From positions 1 to 21,120 of IMG/VR virus record IMGVR_UViG_3300035670_005925: DNA of 21,120 nucleotides; one strand, given 5' to 3'. Both the position numbers and the translations under genes were made by a program. The stretch is from a virus. Below are positions 7,023 through 15,499 of the stretch, in pieces. Each line of letters opens with the position of its first letter. Within the stretch, counting starts at the first letter, position 1. The notes beneath the pieces are model-generated. The model had not been told where the DNA came from. It saw only the letters and a list, made by a program, of their open reading frames with translations, and ran no database searches.

Positions 7023-7681
7023 AAACTCCATTGGTGACATTTTTTGCTGATATTGACGGTAGAACATACTATAGCGATCACGCAAAGCGTTTTATTAAAA
7101 ACTGTAGAGATCTAGATATGCCATTTTTGGTCAGAGAGTTGCAATCTAGAGGTGACTATCGGTTAAATTGCTTATCCAAGCCAAGATTTTTATATGACAT
7201 GATACGTGAAATCAATATACCATTTGTTTGGATGGACGTTGATTCTATCATGCATAAACAATTGAATATTTTTGATGATATTGGACCAAACTGCGATTTA
7301 GCTTTTGCCTTTCCAAAAATTCCATCTAAAGAAGATCCATCTATGGCGTTGCCCAAGGCATCGCCAATTTTTATTAATAATACTGCCGCAGCAATACAAT
7401 TTCTATGGGATTGGGTTCAAGCCGCAGAAGAGATCAAGACAAAAAACATACCAGTATTTGATCATGAGATCTTAGTCAATAACTTTCTTAAATACATGGG
7501 AAAGATTCGAATTGGTTGTTTGCCGATGGCTTACTGTGTCTGGCCAGGTGGTGAATATGATGGAGAAAAGTACATCACTATGGGTTTGGCTGACAGTGAA
7601 TCAAAACAAACTACTTTAAAGAAGCTTGGGTTTGATGATAACGCAATAGCATATCAGAGTGTTGGGAATAAATTTATATGA
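7019..7681 (+). CDS. DxD-type glycosyltransferase (GT-A-like), unassigned family
   Basis: This 220-residue protein has a likely GT-A fold. It has an N-terminal strand LVTFFADI, a basic-aromatic segment, then FVWMDVDSIMH with a DxD metal/nucleotide-sugar motif (D73-V-D75), as in GT8/GT77-like families. A later FDHEILVNNF fits the downstream acidic patch seen in such enzymes. I cannot assign donor or acceptor. Its start (ATG 7019) overlaps the upstream GT10 stop and its stop overlaps the next GT10 start, so the three are likely translated together. Base composition is close to that of the phage core, unlike the genes that follow. Confidence 0.72.
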   Translation: MKTPLVTFFADIDGRTYYSDHAKRFIKNCRDLDMPFLVRELQSRGDYRLNCLSKPRFLYDMIREINIPFVWMDVDSIMHKQLNIFDDIGPNCDLAFAFPKIPSKEDPSMALPKASPIFINNTAAAIQFLWDWVQAAEEIKTKNIPVFDHEILVNNFLKYMGKIRIGCLPMAYCVWPGGEYDGEKYITMGLADSESKQTTLKKLGFDDNAIAYQSVGNKFI

Positions 7682-8523
7682 AGCCATTAATATTAAATGC
7701 TGATTATATGATTTCCAAGGAACAAATTCCTGATGTAGATGTTCCTGTAGAAATACATTTTACTAGATTCGGAAAAAATCAAATACCAGGTGGATCTCCA
7801 GAGTTTATTGATCCTCAATCATATAAGATATTTTGCCATGTCAACGAACCAACTACTTCTAGATGGGTAGAACCAGTACATAACATAATAACACATCATA
7901 AAAAATATGATAAAATAGTAACATCAAATCCAACTATTTTAGACAATTGCAATAACGCAAGTTTTATGTTATATGGAACTACTTGGTTAAACAAATCAAA
8001 ACATCATCCTGATTCTTTTGGAACTTTTGATCATAATTTCGGAAATATAAATAAAGAATTTTCTTTATCCATGATATGTGGATCACTTCATGGAAAGCAT
8101 GGTTATGATATTAGAAGATTAATATTTTTTAATCAACACAATATAAAAATACCAAAAAAATTTTATAGTTCTACTAGATTTAGATTAGAAAATTATGAAT
8201 TGCTACCAAATGATGATAAAATATATTTATTTAACAGTATGTATTCCGTGGCAATTGAAAGCAGTTCTGAAAAAAATTATATAACTGAAAAACTAATAGA
8301 TTGTTTAATAACTAAAACAATACCAGTATATTGGGGATGTCCAAACGCTGAAGATTTTTTTGATACTAGTTATTGGATCCCAGCAGAAAGAGCATTTGAC
8401 TTTAATTATACAGAAAATTATTATTATGATAATTTAACTAAAATAGTTGATAATTTCAATAAAGCCATTCCATATTGTGATAATATATTTGATAGAATAT
8501 TAAATTTTATAGAAAAAAAATAA
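7678..8523 (+). CDS. Second GT10-family (fucosyltransferase-like) glycosyltransferase
   Basis: This 281-residue protein has the GT10 donor-site signature at 190-222: SVAIESSSEKN, YITEKLIDC, TIPVYWGCPN. It is related to the enzyme at 6180 (shared TEKL-x-DC and TIP-x-YWG-x-P) but diverges elsewhere, including FCHVNEPTTSRW at 52-63. The likely role is transfer of a 6-deoxyhexose such as fucose from a GDP-sugar. It is cytoplasmic, with no export signal. From about this gene on, codon third positions become very AT-rich, so it may be the first gene of an acquired block. The ATG at 7678 overlaps the previous TGA. Confidence 0.82.
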   Translation: MKPLILNADYMISKEQIPDVDVPVEIHFTRFGKNQIPGGSPEFIDPQSYKIFCHVNEPTTSRWVEPVHNIITHHKKYDKIVTSNPTILDNCNNASFMLYGTTWLNKSKHHPDSFGTFDHNFGNINKEFSLSMICGSLHGKHGYDIRRLIFFNQHNIKIPKKFYSSTRFRLENYELLPNDDKIYLFNSMYSVAIESSSEKNYITEKLIDCLITKTIPVYWGCPNAEDFFDTSYWIPAERAFDFNYTENYYYDNLTKIVDNFNKAIPYCDNIFDRILNFIEKK

Positions 8524-8524
8524 T

Positions 8525-9478
8525 ATGAAAAAAATAGTTTATATCACTGGATGTTTAGGATTTATTGGATCCTATATTACTAGACAGTGTTTACACCTAG
8601 GGTGGTATGTGAAGGGTGTTGATAAAATCACATACGCTGCTAATAAAAAATTATTAGATGAATTTAACTTATATGAAAATTTTTCTTTTGTTAAATGCGA
8701 TATAAACGAACTAAAATTTTTATATGATTGTGATTATCTTATAAACACGGCAGCAGAAACTCATGTTGGGAATTCTATTACAAATAGTAATGATTTTATA
8801 CTATCTAATATAAATGGTGTTCATAATATTTTAGAATTGCTTAGGACATATAGGCAAGAAACGGGAAATACACCAACGTTAATACATTTTAGCACAGATG
8901 AAGTCTATGGTGATATTGAAATTGGTGTACATGTCGAAACCGATTTGTTGAAACCATCAAATCCATATTCCGCAACAAAAGCGGCGGCAGATATGTTAAT
9001 TTTAGCATGGGCTAGAACATACAAAATCCCCTATATTATTTTACGACCAACAAATAACTATGGAATAGGTCAATATGTAGAAAAATTAATACCAAAAACT
9101 TGTAAATATTTAAAGTTGGGAAGAAAAATACCATTACATAATAATGGTACTCCTATTAGAACGTGGCTACATGCAAATGACACAGCAAATGCTGTTACTA
9201 AAATAATAGAAAAAAATATTAAAAATGAAATTTTTAATATATGTGGAGGCTATGAACAAAGTAATTTTGAAACAGTTAAAAAAATATTTAACATGTATGA
9301 AATACCACCAGATAAATTTGAAGAATATATTGATTTTTCATTTAATAGACCAGGACAAGACATTAGATACGCATTAGATGATTCTAAGCTTAGATCAATT
9401 GGTTGGTTTCCAGAAAAAGTGTTTGATTATGAAATACAAAATATAGTGAAATATTATAATAATGAATTTATATGGTAA
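8525..9478 (+). CDS. NAD-dependent sugar-nucleotide dehydratase, RmlB-like (dTDP-glucose 4,6-dehydratase type)
   Basis: This is an extended short-chain dehydrogenase of 317 residues. It has the NAD-binding GCLGFIG at 9-15, then STDEVYG at 123-129 (catalytic Asp-Glu of the RmlB group), and Y148-x-x-x-K152 in NPYSATKAAADM. It also has NNYG and RTWLHANDTA segments typical of RmlB. The reaction expected is dTDP-glucose to dTDP-4-keto-6-deoxyglucose, the substrate of the FdtA-like enzyme encoded at 15104. It is somewhat shorter than the usual ~350 residues. UDP- or CDP-sugar relatives cannot be excluded from sequence alone. There is no clear ribosome site; it starts 1 nt after the preceding stop. 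Confidence 0.85.
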   Translation: MKKIVYITGCLGFIGSYITRQCLHLGWYVKGVDKITYAANKKLLDEFNLYENFSFVKCDINELKFLYDCDYLINTAAETHVGNSITNSNDFILSNINGVHNILELLRTYRQETGNTPTLIHFSTDEVYGDIEIGVHVETDLLKPSNPYSATKAAADMLILAWARTYKIPYIILRPTNNYGIGQYVEKLIPKTCKYLKLGRKIPLHNNGTPIRTWLHANDTANAVTKIIEKNIKNEIFNICGGYEQSNFETVKKIFNMYEIPPDKFEEYIDFSFNRPGQDIRYALDDSKLRSIGWFPEKVFDYEIQNIVKYYNNEFIW

Positions 9479-9480
9479 AT

Positions 9481-9488
9481 AATAAATA
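9481..9488 (+). promoter_or_regulatory. Possible late-promoter-like site (AATAAATA)
   Basis: AATAAATA, one mismatch from the T4 late octamer, lies in a 24-nt intergenic gap and ends 14 nt before the ATG at 9503. The DNA here is extremely AT-rich and similar octamers occur by chance inside nearby genes, so support is weak. Confidence 0.25.
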
Positions 9489-9502
9489 ACGAGATAATAA
9501 AA

Positions 9503-10399
9503 ATGAATTTTAAAAAATATATATGCACAATAAGCGACGATCACTATTTAAGCAGAGGATTAGCACTAATAGAATCTTTAAAAAAATATAATGATGACGT
9601 TCATGTATTTTATTTGTGCATTAACGATAAGTGTTTTAATAATGTTAAAAATATTAAACTAGATGGTGTAGAATTTATACATGTAAAAGATATCATAAAA
9701 AATGATAGTAGATTTTTAAATATAATCCCGAGTAGAGAAGCTACCGCTGTCGGTTCTGTTACAGAAATAAGTCAGGATTTAATAGAATTGGCATATAAGA
9801 TGTCATCGTATTTTCCAAAATACTGTTTAGATGTCTATGACATAGATCATGTGATCTATATGGATGCTGATATTTATTTTTATAAATCACTAGATACAAT
9901 ATATTCTGATGTTGGTGATAAATCATTTGGTATTGTAGAACACAGAATTCCATATTCTGGATGTGGTAAATACAATGTTGGTGTGATTTATAATAAAAAT
10001 AATAAAACTGCAAAATCTATATTAGATTTTTGGTCATATTGTGTTTTAGATCCAAACAATCCATTTGCAGAAAAATTTGGAACGTGTGGGGATCAAAAAT
10101 ATTTGGAATTAATTTATACATTATATGGAAGTGATAATATAGCTATTATCGGTGATTCTACTGGTCATTTAGCTCCATGGAATATTCCACACCATAGATA
10201 TATGCATGAGCGTGGAAAAATTGTATGGGAAAATAAAATACAAGATCTTGTTTATATTCATTATTCTAATTTCATATCTGATATTAAAAATATGACATAT
10301 AAAGTTGGTCCAAGACACGGAATAGATAGAGTAGATTCTATCCCTTGGTTAGCGGATATGTGTGAAGAATATTTAAAAAGCATAAAGGATAATACATGA
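9503..10399 (+). CDS. GT8-like glycosyltransferase
   Basis: This 298-residue protein resembles CAZy family GT8-type retaining glycosyltransferases. It opens KYICTISDDHYLSRGLALIESL, the usual first strand and helix. It has HVIYMDADIYFYK with the DxD metal motif at 121-123, CGKYNVGVIY (N-x-G pattern) at about 153-162, and a late YIHYSNF containing a histidine where GT8 enzymes place a metal ligand. The sugar donor is usually a UDP-hexose in this family, but I cannot tell which here. No membrane segment is present. Its stop overlaps the next gene by 4 nt. Confidence 0.75.
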   Translation: MNFKKYICTISDDHYLSRGLALIESLKKYNDDVHVFYLCINDKCFNNVKNIKLDGVEFIHVKDIIKNDSRFLNIIPSREATAVGSVTEISQDLIELAYKMSSYFPKYCLDVYDIDHVIYMDADIYFYKSLDTIYSDVGDKSFGIVEHRIPYSGCGKYNVGVIYNKNNKTAKSILDFWSYCVLDPNNPFAEKFGTCGDQKYLELIYTLYGSDNIAIIGDSTGHLAPWNIPHHRYMHERGKIVWENKIQDLVYIHYSNFISDIKNMTYKVGPRHGIDRVDSIPWLADMCEEYLKSIKDNT

Positions 10400-11289
10400 A
10401 AATTGCATTTGGTATGATTGTGTTCGAGGGCGATTATGTACTAAGACAGTGCTTAGAGCAAGTCTATCCATACGCATCTCAAATTTTAATAGCTGAGGGA
10501 CCAGTTTCATATTGGCAGTCTAAGGGAAGAACAACTTCTTTAGACAAAACAAATTATATTATTGATAATTTTCCAGACCCAGAGGGAAAAATAAAAATAA
10601 TTCATGGACAATTTAAAGAAAAGGATGATCAGTGTAAAGCATACATGAAGTATATAAATGATGATATTGATTATATTTGGAATTTAGATTCCGATGAGGT
10701 TTATAAAAAAGAAGACCTTGAAAAAATAATTAAATTGCTCGCAGAAGAAAAGCCTACCAGTGTTGGTATTAGAAGCTGTACTTTTTATGGTGGATTTGAT
10801 CGATATTTAACTGGGTTCGAATTAAATAAAGATAATTTTTTAAGAATATTTCGATATACACCAGGGGCAACATGGGCAACACACAGACCACCAACAATTA
10901 ATTATCCAGGATATATTGAAAAGAAACATATAGATAGTGAAACTTTATTTGCTAAAACTGGGGCTCAGATGTATCACTATTCATATGTTTTCCCATATCA
11001 AGTATTTAAAAAGATTTCTTATTATAAGGATTTTCTGACACGTAGTTTATGTATTGATAATTACTTTACAAGTATTTATTTACCATGGGTATTGGGTGAT
11101 CATATGGATAAGTATTATGTAGAAACCCAATATAGAGGAGTACATGAGTATCAGCCAGACTCAAGAGGTGATTGTTACACTGAGGAGTTTAAAGGAACAC
11201 ACCCAGAAGCAATTATTAATTCTATTGATGAATTGAAAAATGCATTTAATATACAATTAAATAATATAGTTAATCAACTTAGAGCATAA
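10396..11289 (+). CDS. GT2-like glycosyltransferase
   Basis: This 297-residue protein has a GT-A-like start MKIAFGMIVFEGDYVLRQCL (a first strand, then the helix of family 2 enzymes). YIWNLDSDEVY at 93-103 carries the DxDE metal and sugar-nucleotide motif. It belongs to the broad GT2-like group found in phage and cyanobacterial genomes; donor and acceptor are unknown. It contains numerous Tyr/Trp/His residues in the C-terminal half (TWATHRPPTINYPGY), possibly the acceptor site. ATG 10396 overlaps the previous TGA. Its composition is a little less AT-rich than its neighbours. Confidence 0.72.
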   Translation: MKIAFGMIVFEGDYVLRQCLEQVYPYASQILIAEGPVSYWQSKGRTTSLDKTNYIIDNFPDPEGKIKIIHGQFKEKDDQCKAYMKYINDDIDYIWNLDSDEVYKKEDLEKIIKLLAEEKPTSVGIRSCTFYGGFDRYLTGFELNKDNFLRIFRYTPGATWATHRPPTINYPGYIEKKHIDSETLFAKTGAQMYHYSYVFPYQVFKKISYYKDFLTRSLCIDNYFTSIYLPWVLGDHMDKYYVETQYRGVHEYQPDSRGDCYTEEFKGTHPEAIINSIDELKNAFNIQLNNIVNQLRA

Positions 11290-11309
11290 AATAAAATAGA
11301 ATATTTTTT

Positions 11310-11313
11310 GGAG
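11310..11313 (+). promoter_or_regulatory. Shine-Dalgarno GGAG deciding the methyltransferase start
   Basis: GGAG lies 8 nt before the ATG at 11322. An in-frame GTG at 11313 overlaps the motif itself and so is an unlikely start. Confidence 0.6.
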
Positions 11314-11321
11314 TGAATTTA

Positions 11322-11813
11322 ATGTACACTACAGAGCATGAGAAAAATTTTGTAATAAAACATCTTAATAAAACACAGCGATTATTAGAATATGGTTCTG
11401 GTACATCCACAGAATTATTAGCACAATATGTAAATGAAATTGTAAGTATTGAACATAACCAGGAATGGGCTACTTTTGTTCAAAATAAAAATATACCAAA
11501 TGCTAAAATTGTTTATGCGCCAACTGATCTTCCATACATTGAAGGGACACCAGACGACGGATCAATTTTTCAATTTAGAACATATGTAGAATGTCCATTA
11601 AAACATGAAAAATTTGATGTTGTTTTTATTGATGGACGAGCAAGAGTAGAGTGCGCCAAATTTGCTAAAAATATCATAAAAAATCCAGATTGTGATATTT
11701 TTATACATGATTTTTTTATTAGACAAAATTCTGGAGAAAATTATAAAGAAATTCTTAAATATCTAAAAATAATTGATAGTGTCCAAGAAATGTGTAGATT
11801 GAGGATAATATGA
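11322..11813 (+). CDS. Class I SAM-dependent methyltransferase-like protein
   Basis: This 163-residue protein has a Rossmann-like methyltransferase core. LLEYGSGTSTE at 21-31 is motif I (E/D-x-G-x-G). IVSIEHNQEW follows, with the acidic residue expected to bind the SAM ribose, and FDVVFIDGRAR is the motif IV strand. It is short for a complete methyltransferase and has no added substrate domain. The ATG at 11322 is chosen over an in-frame GTG at 11313 because the GGAG at 11310-11313 is correctly spaced only for the ATG. In a glycan cluster the expected role is O- or N-methylation of a sugar, but that is inference. It overlaps the acetyltransferase gene by 4 nt. Confidence 0.7.
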   Translation: MYTTEHEKNFVIKHLNKTQRLLEYGSGTSTELLAQYVNEIVSIEHNQEWATFVQNKNIPNAKIVYAPTDLPYIEGTPDDGSIFQFRTYVECPLKHEKFDVVFIDGRARVECAKFAKNIIKNPDCDIFIHDFFIRQNSGENYKEILKYLKIIDSVQEMCRLRII

Positions 11814-12208
11814 ATATAAAAATACCACACGAACATTTAGTAAATATTTATGGTTGTACATTAGAGGATGGGGTTTTTGTTGGTCCATTTGTAGAGATTC
11901 AAAAAAATTGTATAATAAAAAAAAATACTAGAATAAGTAGTCACTCTTTTATTTGTGAGGGGGCTGAGATAGGTGAGGATTGTTTTATTGGGCATGGTGT
12001 AATGTTTGTAAATGATCTTTTCACAGATTCTGATTGTATAAAAAATTGGAAAATGAAAAAAATAAAAATAGGTAATAATGTTAGAATCGGATCTAACGCA
12101 ACGATACTTCCAGTTAATATAGGCAATAATGTAATCATAGGAGCTGGATCTGTAGTAACTAAAGATATACCAGATAATACAATAGTAAAAGGAAATCCAG
12201 CAAGATGA
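11810..12208 (+). CDS. Hexapeptide-repeat acyltransferase, FdtC/WbpD-like sugar N-acetyltransferase
   Basis: This 132-residue left-handed beta-helix protein is built from hexapeptide repeats. Examples are VFVGPFVEI, CFIGHGVMFVNDLF, VRIGSNATILP and VIIGAGSVVTKDIPDNTIVKGNPA. The residues GHGVMFVNDLF include a histidine and asparagine of the type used by 3-N-acetyltransferases of dTDP- and UDP-3-aminosugars (FdtC, WbpD). The expected reaction is acetyl-CoA dependent acetylation of the 3-amino group made by the aminotransferase at 13036. The protein stops right after the conserved NPAR, where most relatives continue a few residues. The stop overlaps the next start as ATGA. Confidence 0.82.
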   Translation: MNIKIPHEHLVNIYGCTLEDGVFVGPFVEIQKNCIIKKNTRISSHSFICEGAEIGEDCFIGHGVMFVNDLFTDSDCIKNWKMKKIKIGNNVRIGSNATILPVNIGNNVIIGAGSVVTKDIPDNTIVKGNPAR

Positions 12209-13023
12209 AAATTGGTATTATTGGATATGGATATTGGGGGAAAATATTACATAAAAATATATCAGAGTTGTATTCTGATATAGACATTTTAATATCAGAC
12301 CCAGAAAAAGGATATAACGGACAATGCAATTTAATGGAATGCGATAAAATTTTTATAGCAACACCAGCAACAACTCATAGAGAAATAGCAGATTTATATC
12401 TTTCAAACGGAAAAGATGTTTTTTGTGAAAAACCATTAGCAACAAATAGAGCAGATGTATATGCACTATACAAAATTAGTGAATATAACAATTGTAAATT
12501 ATTTGTTGATTGGACTTTTACATTTAATGCAGCTGTTAATTTTATTAAAGAAAATTATTATAATAATAAATTTGGAAATTTACTTTCTGTTAGAATGAAT
12601 AGAATAAATAAAGGTCCAGTTAGAGGTGATGTAGATGCTAAATGGGATTTGTCATCTCACGACGTATCAATACTTCAGTATGTTTTTAAACAAAAATGCC
12701 TGAGTAAACATTGGATTAATCTTAAAAGAAATAATAATAATTTAAAAAATGATACGTGTATTGGTGTTCTTAAGTATGAAACATACGATGCATTACTATA
12801 TTCTAGCTGGGAATATAGTATAAAAAATCGTGATTGTATTTTTGAATTTGAAAATGGAATTTTATATTGGGATGATATTACACAAAATATTATTTACAAT
12901 AATGAAAACATATGGTATGATAAAGGAATACAACCACTTAAAAAATCAATCGAAATTTTTTTGAGTGGAAATTTTGACCAAAAAAAATTAACTGTAGAAA
13001 CAACAGATATCTTATTAGATTAA
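12205..13023 (+). CDS. Gfo/Idh/MocA-family oxidoreductase
   Basis: This 272-residue NAD(P)-dependent oxidoreductase has the dinucleotide-binding GYGYWG at 7-12 and the family EKP motif at 75-77 (VFCEKPLATN), followed by VDWTFTFN. The C-terminal beta domain is present but compact; most family members have 330-360 residues, so it is near the short end. WbpB/WlbA members oxidise C3 of UDP-sugars ahead of a DegT aminotransferase and a hexapeptide acetyltransferase, the same two genes that flank it here. Alternatively it may reduce a keto group of a dTDP-sugar. The sequence alone does not decide. It overlaps the preceding stop and lies 12 nt before the aminotransferase gene. Confidence 0.82.
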   Translation: MKIGIIGYGYWGKILHKNISELYSDIDILISDPEKGYNGQCNLMECDKIFIATPATTHREIADLYLSNGKDVFCEKPLATNRADVYALYKISEYNNCKLFVDWTFTFNAAVNFIKENYYNNKFGNLLSVRMNRINKGPVRGDVDAKWDLSSHDVSILQYVFKQKCLSKHWINLKRNNNNLKNDTCIGVLKYETYDALLYSSWEYSIKNRDCIFEFENGILYWDDITQNIIYNNENIWYDKGIQPLKKSIEIFLSGNFDQKKLTVETTDILLD

Positions 13024-13035
13024 AGGATTGAATAA

Positions 13036-14175
13036 ATGAAAATATTATTTAATGATTTAGGTAAACAGTGGCTAGAAATAAAAGATTCTGCGATGGAGAG
13101 TCTAAAACATTTTTTTGATAGTGGATTTTATATCGATGGAAAATATTTACATTTATTTGAGGATAATTTTGCTAAATATACAAAATCAAAATATGCACTT
13201 GGAGTCTCAAATGGAACAGATGCCCTGAAATTGGCAATTCAAGCATTTGAATTTAAAGATGATGTTGATGTAATAATACCAGCTAATACGTATATTGCGG
13301 ATATACTTGCAATAGAACATCAGCCAAAAAATATAAACATTAATTTTAATACTACTCTTATAGATTGTGATGATTATTATCAGTTGGATCTGAATTTATT
13401 AGAAATTTATCTTAAAAATAATAGACATAAGCACAAAAATTGTTTAATTATTGCAGTCCATTTATATGGTCATCCGATTGATATGATAAAATTGGAGAAG
13501 ATAGCAAAAGAATTTGATTGTAAAATATTAGAAGATGCATCTCAAGCTCATGGTGCATATCAAAATAACGAAATGATAGGAAAAAGATCTGATATTACCG
13601 CGTATTCGTGTTATCCTGGTAAAAATTTAGGAGCAATCGGAGATGCTGGAATTATTACAACAAATAATGATAATTTATATGATAAGATAAAACATATTAG
13701 AAATTTTGGATCTAGTAAAAAATATCATTATGAATATATTGGACATAATAACAGATTGGATCCAATACAGGCTATATTTTTAAATGAAAAATTAAATTTA
13801 TTAGATACATGGAATGAAAAAAGATTACATGTAGCTAATTTATATAATAATTTATTAGATGGAATAGAACAAGTGATTGTTCCAAAAACAGCAAATTATG
13901 TAAACAAACATGTTCAACACGTTTATTGTTTACGTGTAATGGACAGAGAAAATTTACAAAAGCATTTAACTAATTGTAATATACCTACTATTATACACTA
14001 TCCTATTCCAATTCAATTGACTAAACCATTTATGTACTTAAACGAAAAATTTAAAAATAATTATAATACATTAAACTGGTGTAATAATTTATTAAGTTTA
14101 CCTATACACCAATACATGGAAAAAGATGAAATTTATTTTATCTCTGATGCAATAAAAGCTTTTTATAATAAATGA
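13036..14175 (+). CDS. PLP-dependent sugar aminotransferase (DegT/DnrJ/EryC1/StrS; FdtB-like)
   Basis: This 379-residue enzyme has the length and fold order of the DegT family. GVSNGTDALKLA at 56-67 is the PLP phosphate loop, ILEDASQAHGA at 164-174 has the Asp (D167) that pairs with the pyridine nitrogen, and SCYPGKNLGAIGDAG has the internal-aldimine lysine K196. HNNRLDPIQA follows as usual. The likely reaction is glutamate-dependent transamination of a 3-keto sugar nucleotide, as done by FdtB/QdtB after FdtA or by WbpE after WbpB. AAGGA at 13023-13027 is correctly spaced for the ATG. The active site appears complete. Confidence 0.9.
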   Translation: MKILFNDLGKQWLEIKDSAMESLKHFFDSGFYIDGKYLHLFEDNFAKYTKSKYALGVSNGTDALKLAIQAFEFKDDVDVIIPANTYIADILAIEHQPKNININFNTTLIDCDDYYQLDLNLLEIYLKNNRHKHKNCLIIAVHLYGHPIDMIKLEKIAKEFDCKILEDASQAHGAYQNNEMIGKRSDITAYSCYPGKNLGAIGDAGIITTNNDNLYDKIKHIRNFGSSKKYHYEYIGHNNRLDPIQAIFLNEKLNLLDTWNEKRLHVANLYNNLLDGIEQVIVPKTANYVNKHVQHVYCLRVMDRENLQKHLTNCNIPTIIHYPIPIQLTKPFMYLNEKFKNNYNTLNWCNNLLSLPIHQYMEKDEIYFISDAIKAFYNK

Positions 14176-15107
14176 ATCCACTTAAATTTAAAAAAATAAA
14201 ATTAGATGAGTTAAATGAATTAACCGATGGATTAATTTATAAAATTAATTTAGACTGGTATTTAAACGATGGGCGCAAAGATATATTAGAATATCCAGAT
14301 ATTTTTTATCACAACAGTAGATCAAATAAACAACATTACACTAGATTTGATTTATTTCAAGAAGACGAAGATAGTCATTTTATCTTATGTCCATATTATT
14401 TAGAATTGTTTGAGTTCAATAATATTGGACATCTAATACCATATTTTATTAAAAATTTATGTGATAAATATAAAAATAAAATAGTTTTATTTAGTTGGAA
14501 TCATGATAATGATTTTTCAAAATATCATATAAATTTAGATAAAATATCAAATTATAGAATTATAAATTTTGGATATATTAAAAATCCAACATATAAAGAT
14601 ATTCTATTGCCTTTTTGGAATGTAGATACAACGTATCTGAATACAGAAAAACAATATTTTAGCTCCTTTATCGGATCTATTAATAATAAACATAGAGATA
14701 AATTAGTTAAAAACATTAAGGCGCAAAATAGTTCCGATATTAAATATTTTCCAACTAAAAATTTTATTGATTATAAAAAAATATTAGGATCTAGTATATT
14801 TTCTTTATGTCCTCTTGGTGGACCAAATGATGGGGGATTTAGTTATAGATTTTTTGAAGTTTTCCATAGCGGCAGTATACCAGTATTGATAGCAAATAAT
14901 ATCAATTTTCCATATAAAGATTTGGATTGGACTAAATTGTGTGTTCATTTAGATATAAATTATGTTGAAAAAATAGAAGAGATGATTGCTATATTAAAAA
15001 ATATTAAAACTGAATTTATGATAGACTATATCTATCAAAATAGATTGAAGTTTACATTAGGTGGGGTACAGGAGGAAATTTTTAAAAATTTAAATAGTTG
15101 CTTATGA
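14172..15107 (+). CDS. Exostosin-like glycosyltransferase (GT47 type)
   Basis: This 311-residue protein carries the exostosin-family donor region at 210-240: FSLCPLGGPNDGGFSYRF, then EVFHSGSIPVLI. This corresponds to the F-x-L-x-P-x-G ... R-x-x-E-x-x-x-x-G-x-I-P-V pattern of GT47 and related GT-B enzymes. The N-terminal half, with VLFSWNHDND at 105-114, is divergent. The donor is probably a UDP- or GDP-sugar, not identifiable here. No transmembrane anchor is present, unlike eukaryotic exostosins. It starts inside the aminotransferase stop (ATGA) and ends overlapping the FdtA-like start. Confidence 0.75.
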   Translation: MNPLKFKKIKLDELNELTDGLIYKINLDWYLNDGRKDILEYPDIFYHNSRSNKQHYTRFDLFQEDEDSHFILCPYYLELFEFNNIGHLIPYFIKNLCDKYKNKIVLFSWNHDNDFSKYHINLDKISNYRIINFGYIKNPTYKDILLPFWNVDTTYLNTEKQYFSSFIGSINNKHRDKLVKNIKAQNSSDIKYFPTKNFIDYKKILGSSIFSLCPLGGPNDGGFSYRFFEVFHSGSIPVLIANNINFPYKDLDWTKLCVHLDINYVEKIEEMIAILKNIKTEFMIDYIYQNRLKFTLGGVQEEIFKNLNSCL

Positions 15108-15499
15108 ATAAAATTTTTAAAGTAAAAAATTATACGGATGTTCGAGGTGGTATATTAATACCAATAGAATTTAACACTATAAAGTTTTCACCAAAAAGAA
15201 TCTTTTCAGTTAATGATGTTCCTAAAAATTCAATACGAGGAGAACATGCACATTATAAAACCGAACAATTGCTAGTATGTGTACAGGGAAAAATAATAGT
15301 TGGTTTGGATAATGGTAAAATATGTGAAGAATATGAACTGAATCCTGGTGAAGCAATTTACATAGATAAAATGATATGGGATTATCAAAAATTTATTACT
15401 GGAAATGAATTTATGCTAGTCTTAGCATCTACTAATTATGATCCACTAGATTATATTAACGATAAAAAAGAATTTTATAGGATTGTAAATGGAATATAA
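15104..15499 (+). CDS. FdtA-like sugar 3,4-ketoisomerase (WxcM-like cupin)
   Basis: This 131-residue single-domain cupin of the FdtA/QdtA/WxcM group isomerises dTDP-4-keto-6-deoxyglucose to the 3-keto sugar. Diagnostic features are DVRGGILIPIE at 12-22, the tandem-histidine active site SIRGEHAHY (H48 and H50), QLLVCVQGKI and W-x-Y followed by F. The ATG at 15104 overlaps the exostosin stop as ATGA and gives the family-typical N terminus. An in-frame TTG six nucleotides upstream is less likely. The product would be the substrate for the aminotransferase at 13036. Whether it makes the galacto (FdtA) or gluco (QdtA) epimer cannot be told here. The stop lies 11 nt inside the next gene. Confidence 0.88.
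   Translation: MNKIFKVKNYTDVRGGILIPIEFNTIKFSPKRIFSVNDVPKNSIRGEHAHYKTEQLLVCVQGKIIVGLDNGKICEEYELNPGEAIYIDKMIWDYQKFITGNEFMLVLASTNYDPLDYINDKKEFYRIVNGI

Noticed and set aside
8046-8053. Exact TATAAATA inside the second GT10 gene
   Set aside because: It is deep within a coding sequence of very high AT content with no gene start nearby, so chance occurrence is expected.
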